From: an uncultured Pelagibacteraceae bacterium
GTDB taxonomy: Bacteria; Pseudomonadota; Alphaproteobacteria; Pelagibacterales; Pelagibacteraceae
Reading direction: 5' to 3'
Assembly: GCA_902566675.1 (NCBI GenBank)
Contig: CACFJO010000006.1
Coordinates: 1 to 35,933, forward strand
Length of the DNA: 35,933 nucleotides
In this document: positions 1 to 9,456 of the stretch, in pieces
Layout of the letters: each line of letters opens with the position of its first letter
Numbering within the stretch: position 1 is the first letter of the stretch
Made by a program: the position numbers and the translations under genes
The notes under the pieces: model-generated
Databases searched by the model: none
Seen by the model: the letters and a program-made list of their open reading frames with translations, nothing else
Told to the model about the DNA's origin: nothing

Positions 1-2
1 AC

Positions 3-311
3 AATTATTTAATTAGAAATGGTTTTAACAAAGCAATATTTAGAGACAGTTTAGTAAATAAAATTCCATCGAAAGTATTAAAAAATAGAGAAAAAATAGG
101 CTTTTTTAAAAATATTGACGAATTTTTTAATTTCAATAAAAAAGATTTTAAAAATTTTATTTTAAGCAACAAATTTGTGAATTCTTTTTTAAAAATAAAA
201 GAATTTAAAACAATGTTAGATAAACAAGATAAAAGCAATCAAGAGTGCCATTTAATTTTTGGAATTATTAATATTGTAATCTATTTAAAGAAATACAAAA
301 GTTATATCTAA
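3..311 (+). CDS. asparagine synthase-like protein, C-terminal fragment (truncated by window start)
   Basis: Open frame from base 3 to TAA at 311: NYLIRNGFNKAIFRDSLVNKIPSKVLKNREKIGFFKNI..., resembling the asparagine synthase C-terminal 'LIR.a....lP..vl.R..K.GF' pattern. Confidence 0.6.
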   Translation, partial: NYLIRNGFNKAIFRDSLVNKIPSKVLKNREKIGFFKNIDEFFNFNKKDFKNFILSNKFVNSFLKIKEFKTMLDKQDKSNQECHLIFGIINIVIYLKKYKSYI

Positions 312-312
312 A

Positions 313-1629
313 ATGATAAAATTTATAAAAAAAATATTATTTGAGAGCTATCACAGGCCTTCTGCTAAGGCACAGCACATTTATATTTTTTTCTATAAGT
401 TTTTATTCAATTCTAAAACAAAAATTTTTTCCGAAAGACTGATGTTACTTAAAAAGCCCCCTAATAGCATGATTTATTATAACTCATTTGGAAGAATAGT
501 AATTATGTTGTTAAATCTTTTCTGGGTAATTCTATTTAATAAATTTTTTGAAAAAGAATCATTTGTGGATCAAAGCAACAAATTAAATGATAAACACCTA
601 AGAGGTAATAATGAATCTCCTTGGCCTGTGCAAGCTTCACATTTTTACGAACAAAATAAGCCGATTAGCAAAGATTTTTTTAATAAAATTAATAAAGATT
701 ATTTAGAGTCAAATGAAATTTTATTAAATAATAAAAACTTTGAAGACTCAGATTGGTGGAGATCTTGCAGAGAAGAGTTTGAAAAATTGTTTATAAAAGA
801 TAAAGAAATAAATATTAACGCCTTAGAAAATTTTAGAAATAATGTAGTCACTAAAGCTGAAATACTGAAAGACCAAAATTATCTTAAAAAAAGCAACTCA
901 GAAAGGATGAATAAGCTTAAATCAATATTATTAATTAATTTATATCATAAATTATCAGAAAATATTTCTTTAGAAGTATTAAGAACTACTTCAGATAGTT
1001 TTATTGGAAACAATGTATCTCTAAATTACAGGGGGCAAAGAATAAATCAAAGAATCTTAAGATATGCTTATTATTTGTCTCAAATAAAACGTAATACTCT
1101 TCTTAATTATGAAGAAAAAAATTTATTTCTTGATATTGGAGGAGGATACGGTGGTTTATCAAGAGTATTAAAAAATTTTTATAACACTTCAACTTGTGTA
1201 ATAGTAGAGTTGCCTGAACTTTGCTTACTATCATCTTTTTTCCTTAAATCAAATTTTCCTAATAAAAAAATAGGAACATTTGACGATTTTAAAAAAATTG
1301 AAAGAATTTCATCTGAAGATTTAAAAAAATTTGATTTTGTAATTTTACCACAATTTTTTATGAAAAAATTTAATGATCAAATTTTTGATTTAATAATAAA
1401 TACTACTTCACTTGGAGAAATGACTGATCAAATGCAAGACTATTATTTAAATAATATTGAAAGGTGTACGAAAAAATATTTTTATAGCGTCAACAGAGCA
1501 GAAAAGAGAGTAGAAAAATATAATTCTCGAGGATTTTATGATTTTAGATTAAAAAAAAAATGGAGATCAATATTATATAAATTTACCCACACATATCATA
1601 TTGAGTTTCTTGGAAAAAGAGTAGATTAA
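313..1629 (+). CDS. putative sugar O-methyltransferase
   Basis: 438 aa ORF; SAM-binding LDIGGGYGGLSRVL, then VELPELCLLSSFFL and FDLIINTTSLGEMT typical of the putative sugar O-methyltransferase family. Confidence 0.65.
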   Translation: MIKFIKKILFESYHRPSAKAQHIYIFFYKFLFNSKTKIFSERLMLLKKPPNSMIYYNSFGRIVIMLLNLFWVILFNKFFEKESFVDQSNKLNDKHLRGNNESPWPVQASHFYEQNKPISKDFFNKINKDYLESNEILLNNKNFEDSDWWRSCREEFEKLFIKDKEININALENFRNNVVTKAEILKDQNYLKKSNSERMNKLKSILLINLYHKLSENISLEVLRTTSDSFIGNNVSLNYRGQRINQRILRYAYYLSQIKRNTLLNYEEKNLFLDIGGGYGGLSRVLKNFYNTSTCVIVELPELCLLSSFFLKSNFPNKKIGTFDDFKKIERISSEDLKKFDFVILPQFFMKKFNDQIFDLIINTTSLGEMTDQMQDYYLNNIERCTKKYFYSVNRAEKRVEKYNSRGFYDFRLKKKWRSILYKFTHTYHIEFLGKRVD

Positions 1630-1652
1630 ATTTAAAGATAAGGATTTTAATA

Positions 1653-2390
1653 ATGATACTAGGACTTATACCGGCTAGACTTTATTCTAAAAGATTGTCA
1701 AAAAAAGCACTTAGGGTAATTGATGGACTTCCAATGATAGTTCATACTTTTAAAAGAGCAATGCTTTCAAAAAAATTAGACAAAGTTATTGTTTGCACTG
1801 ATGATAATAAAATTAAATCTATAGTAGAAAATAATGGTGGAAATGCAATTATTACCTCAAAAAATCATTTAAATGGCACTGAGAGAATTGCAGAAGTTGC
1901 AAAAAAATTTCGAAGTAGATTAATTATTGACATTCAAGGCGATGAACCGATGGTGTCTCCTAAGGATATTGATAATTTAATAAAATTTCACTTAAAAAAC
2001 CATCACTTTGATATTGTTTTGCCCTCTCAGATTTCATCTGGCAACGACGCAAAAAAAGAAAATATTGTTAAGATTGTTAAGTCGCGTAAAAATAAAATTC
2101 TTTATTTTAGTAGAGCTAATATTCCTTTTGAGTATCATAAGAGAAATAATTATTTTTTAAAACATTATTCTATTATTTCTTTTAAGCCGAAAAAACTTTT
2201 AGATTTTGCTAATTTAAAAAAAAGCATACTTGAAGAGACAGAGGGAGTAGAATTGTTAAGAGCGTTAGAAAATGATTATTCAATAGGTACTTTCGTAATA
2301 AATAGTAAAAGTTTTGCAGTTGATATAAAAGAAGATTTATTAAAAGCTTCAAAATTAATTCCAAAAGACAAATTTAGAAAATTATACTAG
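1653..2390 (+). CDS. kdsB: 3-deoxy-manno-octulosonate cytidylyltransferase (CMP-KDO synthetase) family
   Basis: 245 aa; IPARLYSKRLSKKAL, VIVCTDDNKI, LNGTERIAEVA, IIDIQGDEPMVSPKDID. Confidence 0.9.
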   Translation: MILGLIPARLYSKRLSKKALRVIDGLPMIVHTFKRAMLSKKLDKVIVCTDDNKIKSIVENNGGNAIITSKNHLNGTERIAEVAKKFRSRLIIDIQGDEPMVSPKDIDNLIKFHLKNHHFDIVLPSQISSGNDAKKENIVKIVKSRKNKILYFSRANIPFEYHKRNNYFLKHYSIISFKPKKLLDFANLKKSILEETEGVELLRALENDYSIGTFVINSKSFAVDIKEDLLKASKLIPKDKFRKLY

Positions 2391-3007
2391 TGAAAAAATA
2401 CAAAGTGATCATATTTGATCTAGATGGTGTTTTGATTAACTCAAAAATAAATATGAATTTAGCATGGAATAAAGTAAGGAAAGTTACTCAAGTAAAAAAA
2501 ACTTTCAATGAATATTTTAAATTTATTGGATTACCGTTTAATGAAATTTTAAAAAAACTCAAAATAAAAGATATACATCATGAAAAAATTGAAAAGACAT
2601 TTAGCAAACACTCAATCAAAAAACTAAAAAAAATTAAATTGTATAAAAAGGTAAATTATGTATTAAGAATTTTAAAAAAAAAAAAAATTCAGATGTGTAT
2701 TGTTACATCAAAAGACGGTAAAAGAACAAAAGAGATAATTAGACATTTCAATATTCCAATTAAATATTCCTTTTCTCCAACAAGAAACTTACGAGGCAAA
2801 CCGCACCCAGATAAAATAAATAAAGCTTTGGAAATTTTATCTTCTAAAAAAAAAGATGCGTGCTATGTTGGAGATATGTTTGTTGATTATAAAACAGCGA
2901 AAAATGCTAAAATAGATTTTATATATGCAGATTATGGCTACGGTAAATTAAAAAAAAATTTTAATATAATTTTAAAAAAACCAGAAGATATTATTAAATA
3001 TATATAA
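2390..3007 (+). CDS. HAD-superfamily hydrolase (phosphatase)
   Basis: GTG start overlapping the kdsB stop; IIFDLDGVLINS, VTSKDGKR, KPHPDKINKAL, CYVGDMFVDYKTAKNA. Confidence 0.85.
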   Translation: MKKYKVIIFDLDGVLINSKINMNLAWNKVRKVTQVKKTFNEYFKFIGLPFNEILKKLKIKDIHHEKIEKTFSKHSIKKLKKIKLYKKVNYVLRILKKKKIQMCIVTSKDGKRTKEIIRHFNIPIKYSFSPTRNLRGKPHPDKINKALEILSSKKKDACYVGDMFVDYKTAKNAKIDFIYADYGYGKLKKNFNIILKKPEDIIKYI

Positions 3008-3789
3008 TGGATAAAAAACTTAATATACGAACAGCAGTAATACTATGTGGAGGTAAAGGATCCAGGCTAGGTGCGATAGGTAAAAAAATTCCAAAATCAT
3101 TGGTCAAAGTCAAAAATAAACCCATTATTTGGTATATCATTAATTTTCTTAAGAAGAATTCTTTTAATCACTTTATTCTTCCAGTTGGTCACAAGGGAGG
3201 GATGATAAAAAAATATTTTAATAAAAATAAAAAAGATTTCAAAAATACAAATTTAGAAATAATAAATACTGGTCAAAATTCTTCTATATCTCAAAGAATT
3301 TTTAAGATTAAGAATTATATTAAGTCAGACGACTTTTTGCTTCTCAATGGCGATGCAATATTTATGTTCAATATTAAAAAAATATTTAATAATCATATTA
3401 GTCGAAAAGATAATATTACATTTTTGGTTTGTGATACTAATTTAACCTATGGAATAGTTGGAGTTGAAAACAAAAAAATTGTCAGTTTTGAGCGAGACAC
3501 TAACTTTTTTGCAGTAAAAAAAAGACAAAGAAAAAATTTTACAGGATATATATATTCGGGAATCTCAATAATAAAAAAAAAAAATTTAAAAATAAAATTT
3601 CAAAATTTTTTGAATTTTGAAAAAGAGTTTTACCCATTGATTATAAAAAAGAAAAATTCAAATTTTGTAGTGATCGAAGGTTTTTGGTACTCTATTGATA
3701 ATCAAAAAGATCTTAGCTATATACAGAGCAAAATTAATAAAAATTTTGAATTTAAGCTTAATAAATTAAAAAAGAAAATATTAAAATGA
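3007..3789 (+). CDS. sugar nucleotidyltransferase (NTP_transferase family)
   Basis: AVILCGGKGSRLG...IPKSLVKVKNKPIIWYII, LLLNGDAIF, C-terminal GFWYSIDNQKDL. Confidence 0.85.
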   Translation: MDKKLNIRTAVILCGGKGSRLGAIGKKIPKSLVKVKNKPIIWYIINFLKKNSFNHFILPVGHKGGMIKKYFNKNKKDFKNTNLEIINTGQNSSISQRIFKIKNYIKSDDFLLLNGDAIFMFNIKKIFNNHISRKDNITFLVCDTNLTYGIVGVENKKIVSFERDTNFFAVKKRQRKNFTGYIYSGISIIKKKNLKIKFQNFLNFEKEFYPLIIKKKNSNFVVIEGFWYSIDNQKDLSYIQSKINKNFEFKLNKLKKKILK

Positions 3790-4877
3790 ACAAAAACTTT
3801 TGGAAAAATAAAAAAGTACTCATTACTGGTCATACTGGATTTAAAGGAAGTTGGTTAACTCTTATTTTATCTAGCTACGGTGCTAAGATTTATGGTTACG
3901 CATTAAATCCGATATCAAAACCAAATTTTTTTGACAACTTAAATCTCAAAAAATATCTAATTCATGATTTTCGTGAGGACATTTTAAATTTTAAAAAACT
4001 AAAAACTGTAATTAAAATGATCAAACCCCAAATAATTATTCATTTGGCAGCACAATCAAGTGTTTTGGAAAGTTATAAAACCCCAAAAGAAACTATCAGC
4101 GTAAATGTGGTTGGAACTGCTAATTTATTAGAGGCGTCAAAGACGTGTAAATCAGTCAGAGCAATAGTAATCGCAACCACCGATAAAGTTTATCTAAATC
4201 TTGAGAAAAAAAAATCTTTTTCTGAGAAAGATATGCTTGGCGGCCACGATATTTATAGTGGTAGTAAGGCAGCTACCGAAATTATAATACAGAGTTATTT
4301 TAAGTCTTTTTTCAAAAAAAATAATTGTAATTTAGCCGCTGTAAGATCTGGAAACTGTATAGGAGGTGGAGATTGGACAAAAGATAGAATTGTCAAAGAT
4401 TGTGCAGAGAATTTTATTAAGAATAAAAATCTCATAATTAGACATCCTAAAGCTACAAGACCTTGGCAACACGTAATGGAACCTTTATTCGGATATTTGA
4501 AGTTAACTAAAAAACTTTACGGTAATTCAAAATATTGTGGTTCCTGGAATTTTGGACCAAGAAAAAAAAATAATCTTAAAGTAATAGAAGTGGCAAAGTT
4601 TGGAAAAAAATTTTTAAACTCAAAATCAAAAATTAAGATAAAAAAAAGTAACTTCTACGAATCTACTAATCTTTCGCTAAACAGCAAAAAAGCTTTTAAA
4701 TATTTAAAGTGGAAGACGAGATTAAGCGCTAAACTCTCCTTAGAATTAGCATTTGAATGGTATAAATTTTATGCAGATAAAAAATCAAAATTAAAAGTAA
4801 TTGATTTTACATTTAAACAAATAGGCTTTTATAAAAAAATTTTAAAGGGAAAAAAATATGAAGTGCAGAAATTGTAA
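3786..4877 (+). CDS. rfbG: CDP-glucose 4,6-dehydratase
   Basis: KKVLITGHTGFKGSWLTLILSSYGAKIYGYAL, HLAAQSSVLESYKTP, SGSKAATEIIIQSY, IRHPKATRPWQHVMEPLFGYL. Confidence 0.9.
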   Translation: MNKNFWKNKKVLITGHTGFKGSWLTLILSSYGAKIYGYALNPISKPNFFDNLNLKKYLIHDFREDILNFKKLKTVIKMIKPQIIIHLAAQSSVLESYKTPKETISVNVVGTANLLEASKTCKSVRAIVIATTDKVYLNLEKKKSFSEKDMLGGHDIYSGSKAATEIIIQSYFKSFFKKNNCNLAAVRSGNCIGGGDWTKDRIVKDCAENFIKNKNLIIRHPKATRPWQHVMEPLFGYLKLTKKLYGNSKYCGSWNFGPRKKNNLKVIEVAKFGKKFLNSKSKIKIKKSNFYESTNLSLNSKKAFKYLKWKTRLSAKLSLELAFEWYKFYADKKSKLKVIDFTFKQIGFYKKILKGKKYEVQKL

Positions 4878-6135
4878 AAAAAGTAATTTTGATAGAATTA
4901 TAAAGATTGGAAAACAACCGATAAGTAGCAAGACATATAAATTTAAAAAGAAATTAAAAAAATATTCACTTGATTTATTCCAATGCAAAAGTTGTAAATT
5001 GATTCAACTTTCAAAAGTTGCACCTGCTAAAGACATGTATGGTTCGGGTTACGGCTACTGGACAGGTTTAAGCCCTCTAATGATTAATCATATGAAAAAA
5101 AAAGTTACTAAACTTAAAAATCAGAAGTTTTTAAAAAATCACTCAAGAGTTCTTGATATAGGATGTAGTGATCCTACATTTCTAAAGTTAATAAAAAAAA
5201 CAAAAAAAAATTTAGAATTATATGCTGTTGATCCGTCATCGGAAAAATTTAAAAATATCTTTAATAAAAATAAGATTAATCTGATTGTAGACTATTTTTC
5301 TAAAAAGAAAATTGATCAATTTATTAAGGATAATAAAATTTCTAAAAAAAAATTTTCTTTAATAACTTCTTTTGCAATGTTTTATGATATTGATGACCCT
5401 AATTCTTTTTGCAAGGATATTAACAAGATGCTTGATCGTAATGGAATTTGGGTAAATGAATTTTCTTATTTTCCACTTTTATTAAAAAATTTGACCTATG
5501 ATCAGATAAACCATGAACATGTTACGTATTACACCTTAACTACCTTTAAAAATATTATTAGCAAAAATGGATTGAAAATTATTGATGTAAATTTTAATGA
5601 AATTAATGGTGGAAGTGCCGAGGTCGTAATCGCCAGGAAATCAAGCAAACATAAACCACTACGAAAAAAGATTGAAAATGTTTTAGAGGAGGAAAAAAAT
5701 ATCAATTCTTACTCATTTAAAAAATTTAATCTCAGACTAGATAATGTAAAGAAAGTAATAAATAATTTTTTAGATAATAATAAAAAAATTATTGGATATG
5801 GGGCTTCAACAAAAGGAAACATAATTTTAAATCACTGCAGAATAAACTCAAAAAAAATTAGATATATTTGCGACGGAAATTATCAAAAAATAGGTAGATT
5901 CACACCTGGTTCAAACATAAAAATCATAACCAAAAATAAAATGAGAAAACTTAAGCCTGATTTTCTTTTTGTACTTATTTGGTCATTTAGAGCAGAGGTA
6001 ATTAGACAAGAAAAACTTTACTTACTTCGTGGAGGTAAGTTAATTTTTCCACTTCCAATATTTCATATAGTTGATAAAGACAATTATAAATATTTTCTAA
6101 AAGAAAATTTAAATTCTTTTGGTTACAACATTTAG
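4858..6135 (+). CDS. sugar C-methyltransferase (Cys-rich N-terminal zinc-binding type, Methyltransf_13/14-like)
   Basis: N-terminal CRNCKKS...CKSCKLIQL, SAM motif VLDIGCSDPTFL, NHEHVTYYTLTTFKNI, IIGYGASTKGNIILNH. Confidence 0.85.
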   Translation: MKCRNCKKSNFDRIIKIGKQPISSKTYKFKKKLKKYSLDLFQCKSCKLIQLSKVAPAKDMYGSGYGYWTGLSPLMINHMKKKVTKLKNQKFLKNHSRVLDIGCSDPTFLKLIKKTKKNLELYAVDPSSEKFKNIFNKNKINLIVDYFSKKKIDQFIKDNKISKKKFSLITSFAMFYDIDDPNSFCKDINKMLDRNGIWVNEFSYFPLLLKNLTYDQINHEHVTYYTLTTFKNIISKNGLKIIDVNFNEINGGSAEVVIARKSSKHKPLRKKIENVLEEEKNINSYSFKKFNLRLDNVKKVINNFLDNNKKIIGYGASTKGNIILNHCRINSKKIRYICDGNYQKIGRFTPGSNIKIITKNKMRKLKPDFLFVLIWSFRAEVIRQEKLYLLRGGKLIFPLPIFHIVDKDNYKYFLKENLNSFGYNI

Positions 6136-6141
6136 TATTTT

Positions 6142-7309
6142 ATGAAAAATTTAAAAGTAAGACTATCAACTCCTACAGTCGACAATATAGAATTGAGTCA
6201 AATTAAAAAGATTTTTGATAATTCATGGCTTGGTTATGGTCCAAATGTTGGTAAGTTTGAAAAAGCTTGGAGCTCATATTTTAAAGTAAAACATTCGATA
6301 GGAGTAAATTCTTGCACTGCTGCACTTCATTTATCACTAGCTGTTAACAATTTTAAAAAAAACAAAAAGGTGTTAGTTCCAGCTATGACTTTCAGTGCAT
6401 CTGCAGCTGCAGTCCTATATTGTGGTTTGAAACCTATTTTTGTAGACATTGATCCAAAAACATTAGTGATGTCTTATGAAGACTTAAAAAAAAAATACAC
6501 TAAAGATTGTGTGGCAATTATTACAGTTCACTTTAATGGACAGCCTTGCGAAATGGAAAAAATTGTTCCGTGGGCAAAAAAGAAAAAATTGATTGTAATT
6601 GAAGATTGTGCTCAAACTTGCGGTGGTACCTATAAAGGCAAAAAACTTGGTACTTGGGGGGGATTTTGGTTGTTTTAGTTTTCAAGAAATAAAGATTATG
6701 ACAACAGGTGGGGATGGAGGCATGATTTCTACAAATAACAAAAAATATGTTAAAGATTTAAAAACTTTAAGTTACCATGGTTGGGATCAAGACCCGTTAG
6801 AAAGACATAAAAAAAGCTTAAATAAAAACAAACTTAAACATTGGAATTATTCTATCACAGCTTTAGGTTTTAAATATAATATGACTGACTTAATGGCGAT
6901 AATTGGTATGGTACAATTAAAAAAATTAAAATATTTTAACAGAAGAAGATCTGAAATCATTAAAAATTATATTAAATCTTTAAAAGACTGTAAATTTTTA
7001 AAACCAGCATTTCCATATAGCTTTAATAATTCTTCTTATTGGATGTTTACCCTTAGATGCAAAAAGAGAGATGAATTAATTGAATATTTAAAATCAAAGA
7101 ATATTGCGACTACAGTTTATATAAAACCTTTACCTTTACATCCACTATATAAAAAGTACAAATTTAAAATAAATAACTCTCTCAAAATTTGGAAAGAACT
7201 TGTTACTATACCTACATATCCAAACATGAATAAAAAACAATTAAATCATGTAATCAAACATGTAAAAATATTTGACCAAAAATTTGCAAATGATCAAATT
7301 AGCTCATAA
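6142..7309 (+). pseudogene. DegT/DnrJ/EryC1-family PLP aminotransferase, split in two reading frames at a G7 run (frameshift; ORFs 6142-6678 and 6599-7309)
   Basis: N-terminal ORF ends IEDCAQTCGGTYKGKKLGTWG|GFWLF*; the overlapping +1-frame ORF continues DFGCFSFQEIKIMTTGGDGGMIST... Removing one G from the G7 tract at 6656-6662 restores KLGTWGDFGCFSFQEIK with the PLP lysine intact. Confidence 0.85.
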
Positions 7310-8450
7310 TACAATAGATAATAAAGATTATAAAATTTTAATCGATTTTTTAAAAAAAAAGAGGTACCTCAATCAATCTAAAGTTACAAAAAAATTCGAA
7401 AAAAAATTTTCTAAAACCATTGGCAGTAAGTATTCTACTTTCGTAAATTCAGGGTCGTCTGCTAATTTATTGATAGCTCAAACACTTTTAGAGGGTAATT
7501 TTTTAAAAAATAAAACTATTATAGTTCCATCTGTATCGTGGTCTACTTCAGTAAGTCCTTTCTTACAATTAGGATATAAAGTTATTTTGTGTGATTGCGA
7601 CAATAAAAACTTAGGATTGAATATTTTACATCTAGAGAGCCTGTGTAAAAAATATAATCCAGGTGCAATCATAATCGTAAATGTTTTAGGACACGCTAAT
7701 GACTTAACAAAAATACTAAAAATGAAAAAAAAGTACAAATTTCAACTATTAGAGGACAATTGTGAAAGTTTAGGCAGTAAAATTGACACAAAAAGTTTAG
7801 GGTCTTATGGTCTGGCATCATCACATTCTTTTTATTTTGGTCACCACATTTCAACAATAGAAGGAGGCATGGTTTCTTCATCTGACAAAAAATTTTACAA
7901 TATTGCATCTGCTATCAGAGCTCATGGGTGGTCACGGGATATGCAGCAACCCTTTAAAAAAAAACTTGAAAAAAAATTCAAGGTTGATGAGTTCAAATCT
8001 TTTTTCACATTTTATTATTCAGGTTTTAATATTCGGTCTACTGATTTAAATGCTACTCTAGGGGTAGAACAATTAAAAAAATTAAATAAGATATCTAAAA
8101 TTAGACATTTAAATTTTTATAAGTATAAAAGTAATTTAAAAGATTTCTGGTGCCAAAAAAGCAAATTAAGTTTGATATCGAGTTTTGGATATGCAACTTT
8201 TGTGAAAAATAGATTAGAAGTTTTTAAATATTTAAAATCAAAAAAAATTCAAACAAGACCTTTAATATGCGGAAATATGGGCCAACAACCTTTTCTAAAA
8301 AAAAGATTAATTAAAAACAACGACCTACAAAATTCGAATAAAGTAGATAAATTTGGTATTTATTTGCCAAATCACGCTAATTTGAGATTTAAAGATATTG
8401 ATTACGTTACAAAAATTTTCAAAGAAGTTGCCATTCCATTTAATTTTTGA
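7290..8450 (+). CDS. DegT/DnrJ/EryC1-family PLP enzyme with His in place of the catalytic Lys; ColD-like sugar 3-dehydratase
   Basis: FVNSGSSANLL, IIVPSVSWSTSVSPFLQLGY, LLEDNCESLGS, SFYFGHHISTIEGGMVSS (His-His where aminotransferases have Lys), TRPLICGNMGQQPF. Start set at MIKLAHN; the listed ORF begins at 7272. Confidence 0.85.
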   Translation: MIKLAHNTIDNKDYKILIDFLKKKRYLNQSKVTKKFEKKFSKTIGSKYSTFVNSGSSANLLIAQTLLEGNFLKNKTIIVPSVSWSTSVSPFLQLGYKVILCDCDNKNLGLNILHLESLCKKYNPGAIIIVNVLGHANDLTKILKMKKKYKFQLLEDNCESLGSKIDTKSLGSYGLASSHSFYFGHHISTIEGGMVSSSDKKFYNIASAIRAHGWSRDMQQPFKKKLEKKFKVDEFKSFFTFYYSGFNIRSTDLNATLGVEQLKKLNKISKIRHLNFYKYKSNLKDFWCQKSKLSLISSFGYATFVKNRLEVFKYLKSKKIQTRPLICGNMGQQPFLKKRLIKNNDLQNSNKVDKFGIYLPNHANLRFKDIDYVTKIFKEVAIPFNF

Positions 8451-8460
8451 GGCTAAATAA

Positions 8461-9456
8461 ATGTTAATATCTATTTGTATACCTACTTACAATAGACCGG
8501 AAAATTTACTAAATTGTCTTAATTCATTATCCCTTCAAACTAATAAAAATTTTGAAGTCTGCATTTCAGATAACTGTTCTGACCATGACATAAAAAAAAT
8601 AATAGAGCCGTTTAAAGAAAAATTAAATATCAAATTTTCTAAAAATGAGAAAAATCTGGGTGCTGCTCTTAATTTCTTAAAAGTTGCATCAATGTCTGAG
8701 AGCGAATTCATATGGTTTTTAGGTGATGATGATTTACTTATTCCTTCAGCGATTGAAGAAATTACAAAATTAATTAAAGTAAATCCAGATTGTGATTTCT
8801 ACTGGATTAACTCGTCTCATTTAGACAATAATTATTTAAAAAATTTCAATAGGCCTTTTAACACAAAATTTTTGCCTGAAAATATGCAGAAATTATCTTC
8901 ACTTAACGAAGATAAAAAACTCATGTTTTTTGATTTAATAAAACATAAAATTGCTTTTGATTATTTGTTAGGTGTTTTTGTTTGTGTTTTCAGACGGGAA
9001 GGATGGAAAAATAATTTACACGTAATTGATTACGAAAAAATTAAAGACAAAGAATCATGGTCAAATTTTGAAAACACATGCTTCCATATTAAAATATTTT
9101 GTGAAGCTTTTAAAAATTCAACCTCATATTTTTACTCAAAACCACTAAGCGTAAACTTATATGGAGTTAGAGAGTGGTCAGATATATATCCACTAGTAGA
9201 AATTGTTAGAATTCCTGAGGCTTTAGATTATTATAGGAGTAAAGGTTTGAATTATTTTCAATATATATATGAAAAAAATTATTCGTTAAGAAATTTTTTT
9301 AATTACTTTTTTAAAATATACCTTAATAAAAAGAAGATGGGCTATAAATATATTAATTTTAAAAATCACTTTCTTAAAAATTTAATATATCCAAATGCAT
9401 GGCTATCAATACTTTATTTTTTTATAAGGAAAATTATAAAAAAAGGAGCAAAATGA
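8461..9456 (+). CDS. glycosyltransferase family 2, RfbV (abequosyltransferase)-like
   Basis: MLISICIPTYNRPENLLNCLNSL, VCISDNCSDHDI, FIWFLGDDDLLIPSAIEEI. Confidence 0.8.
   Translation: MLISICIPTYNRPENLLNCLNSLSLQTNKNFEVCISDNCSDHDIKKIIEPFKEKLNIKFSKNEKNLGAALNFLKVASMSESEFIWFLGDDDLLIPSAIEEITKLIKVNPDCDFYWINSSHLDNNYLKNFNRPFNTKFLPENMQKLSSLNEDKKLMFFDLIKHKIAFDYLLGVFVCVFRREGWKNNLHVIDYEKIKDKESWSNFENTCFHIKIFCEAFKNSTSYFYSKPLSVNLYGVREWSDIYPLVEIVRIPEALDYYRSKGLNYFQYIYEKNYSLRNFFNYFFKIYLNKKKMGYKYINFKNHFLKNLIYPNAWLSILYFFIRKIIKKGAK

Noticed and set aside
5-238. 77-aa minus-strand ORF
   Set aside because: Antisense to the asparagine synthase-like C-terminus; low-complexity Leu/Phe/Lys translation of AT-rich DNA.
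6650-6670. Programmed -1 ribosomal frameshift (G GGG GGA heptamer) for the split aminotransferase
   Set aside because: The downstream ORF is in the +1 frame, so -1 slippage would not reach it.
7478-7908. Two minus-strand ORFs (7478-7738, 7696-7908)
   Set aside because: Antisense to the well-supported His-type PLP enzyme; no recognisable motifs.
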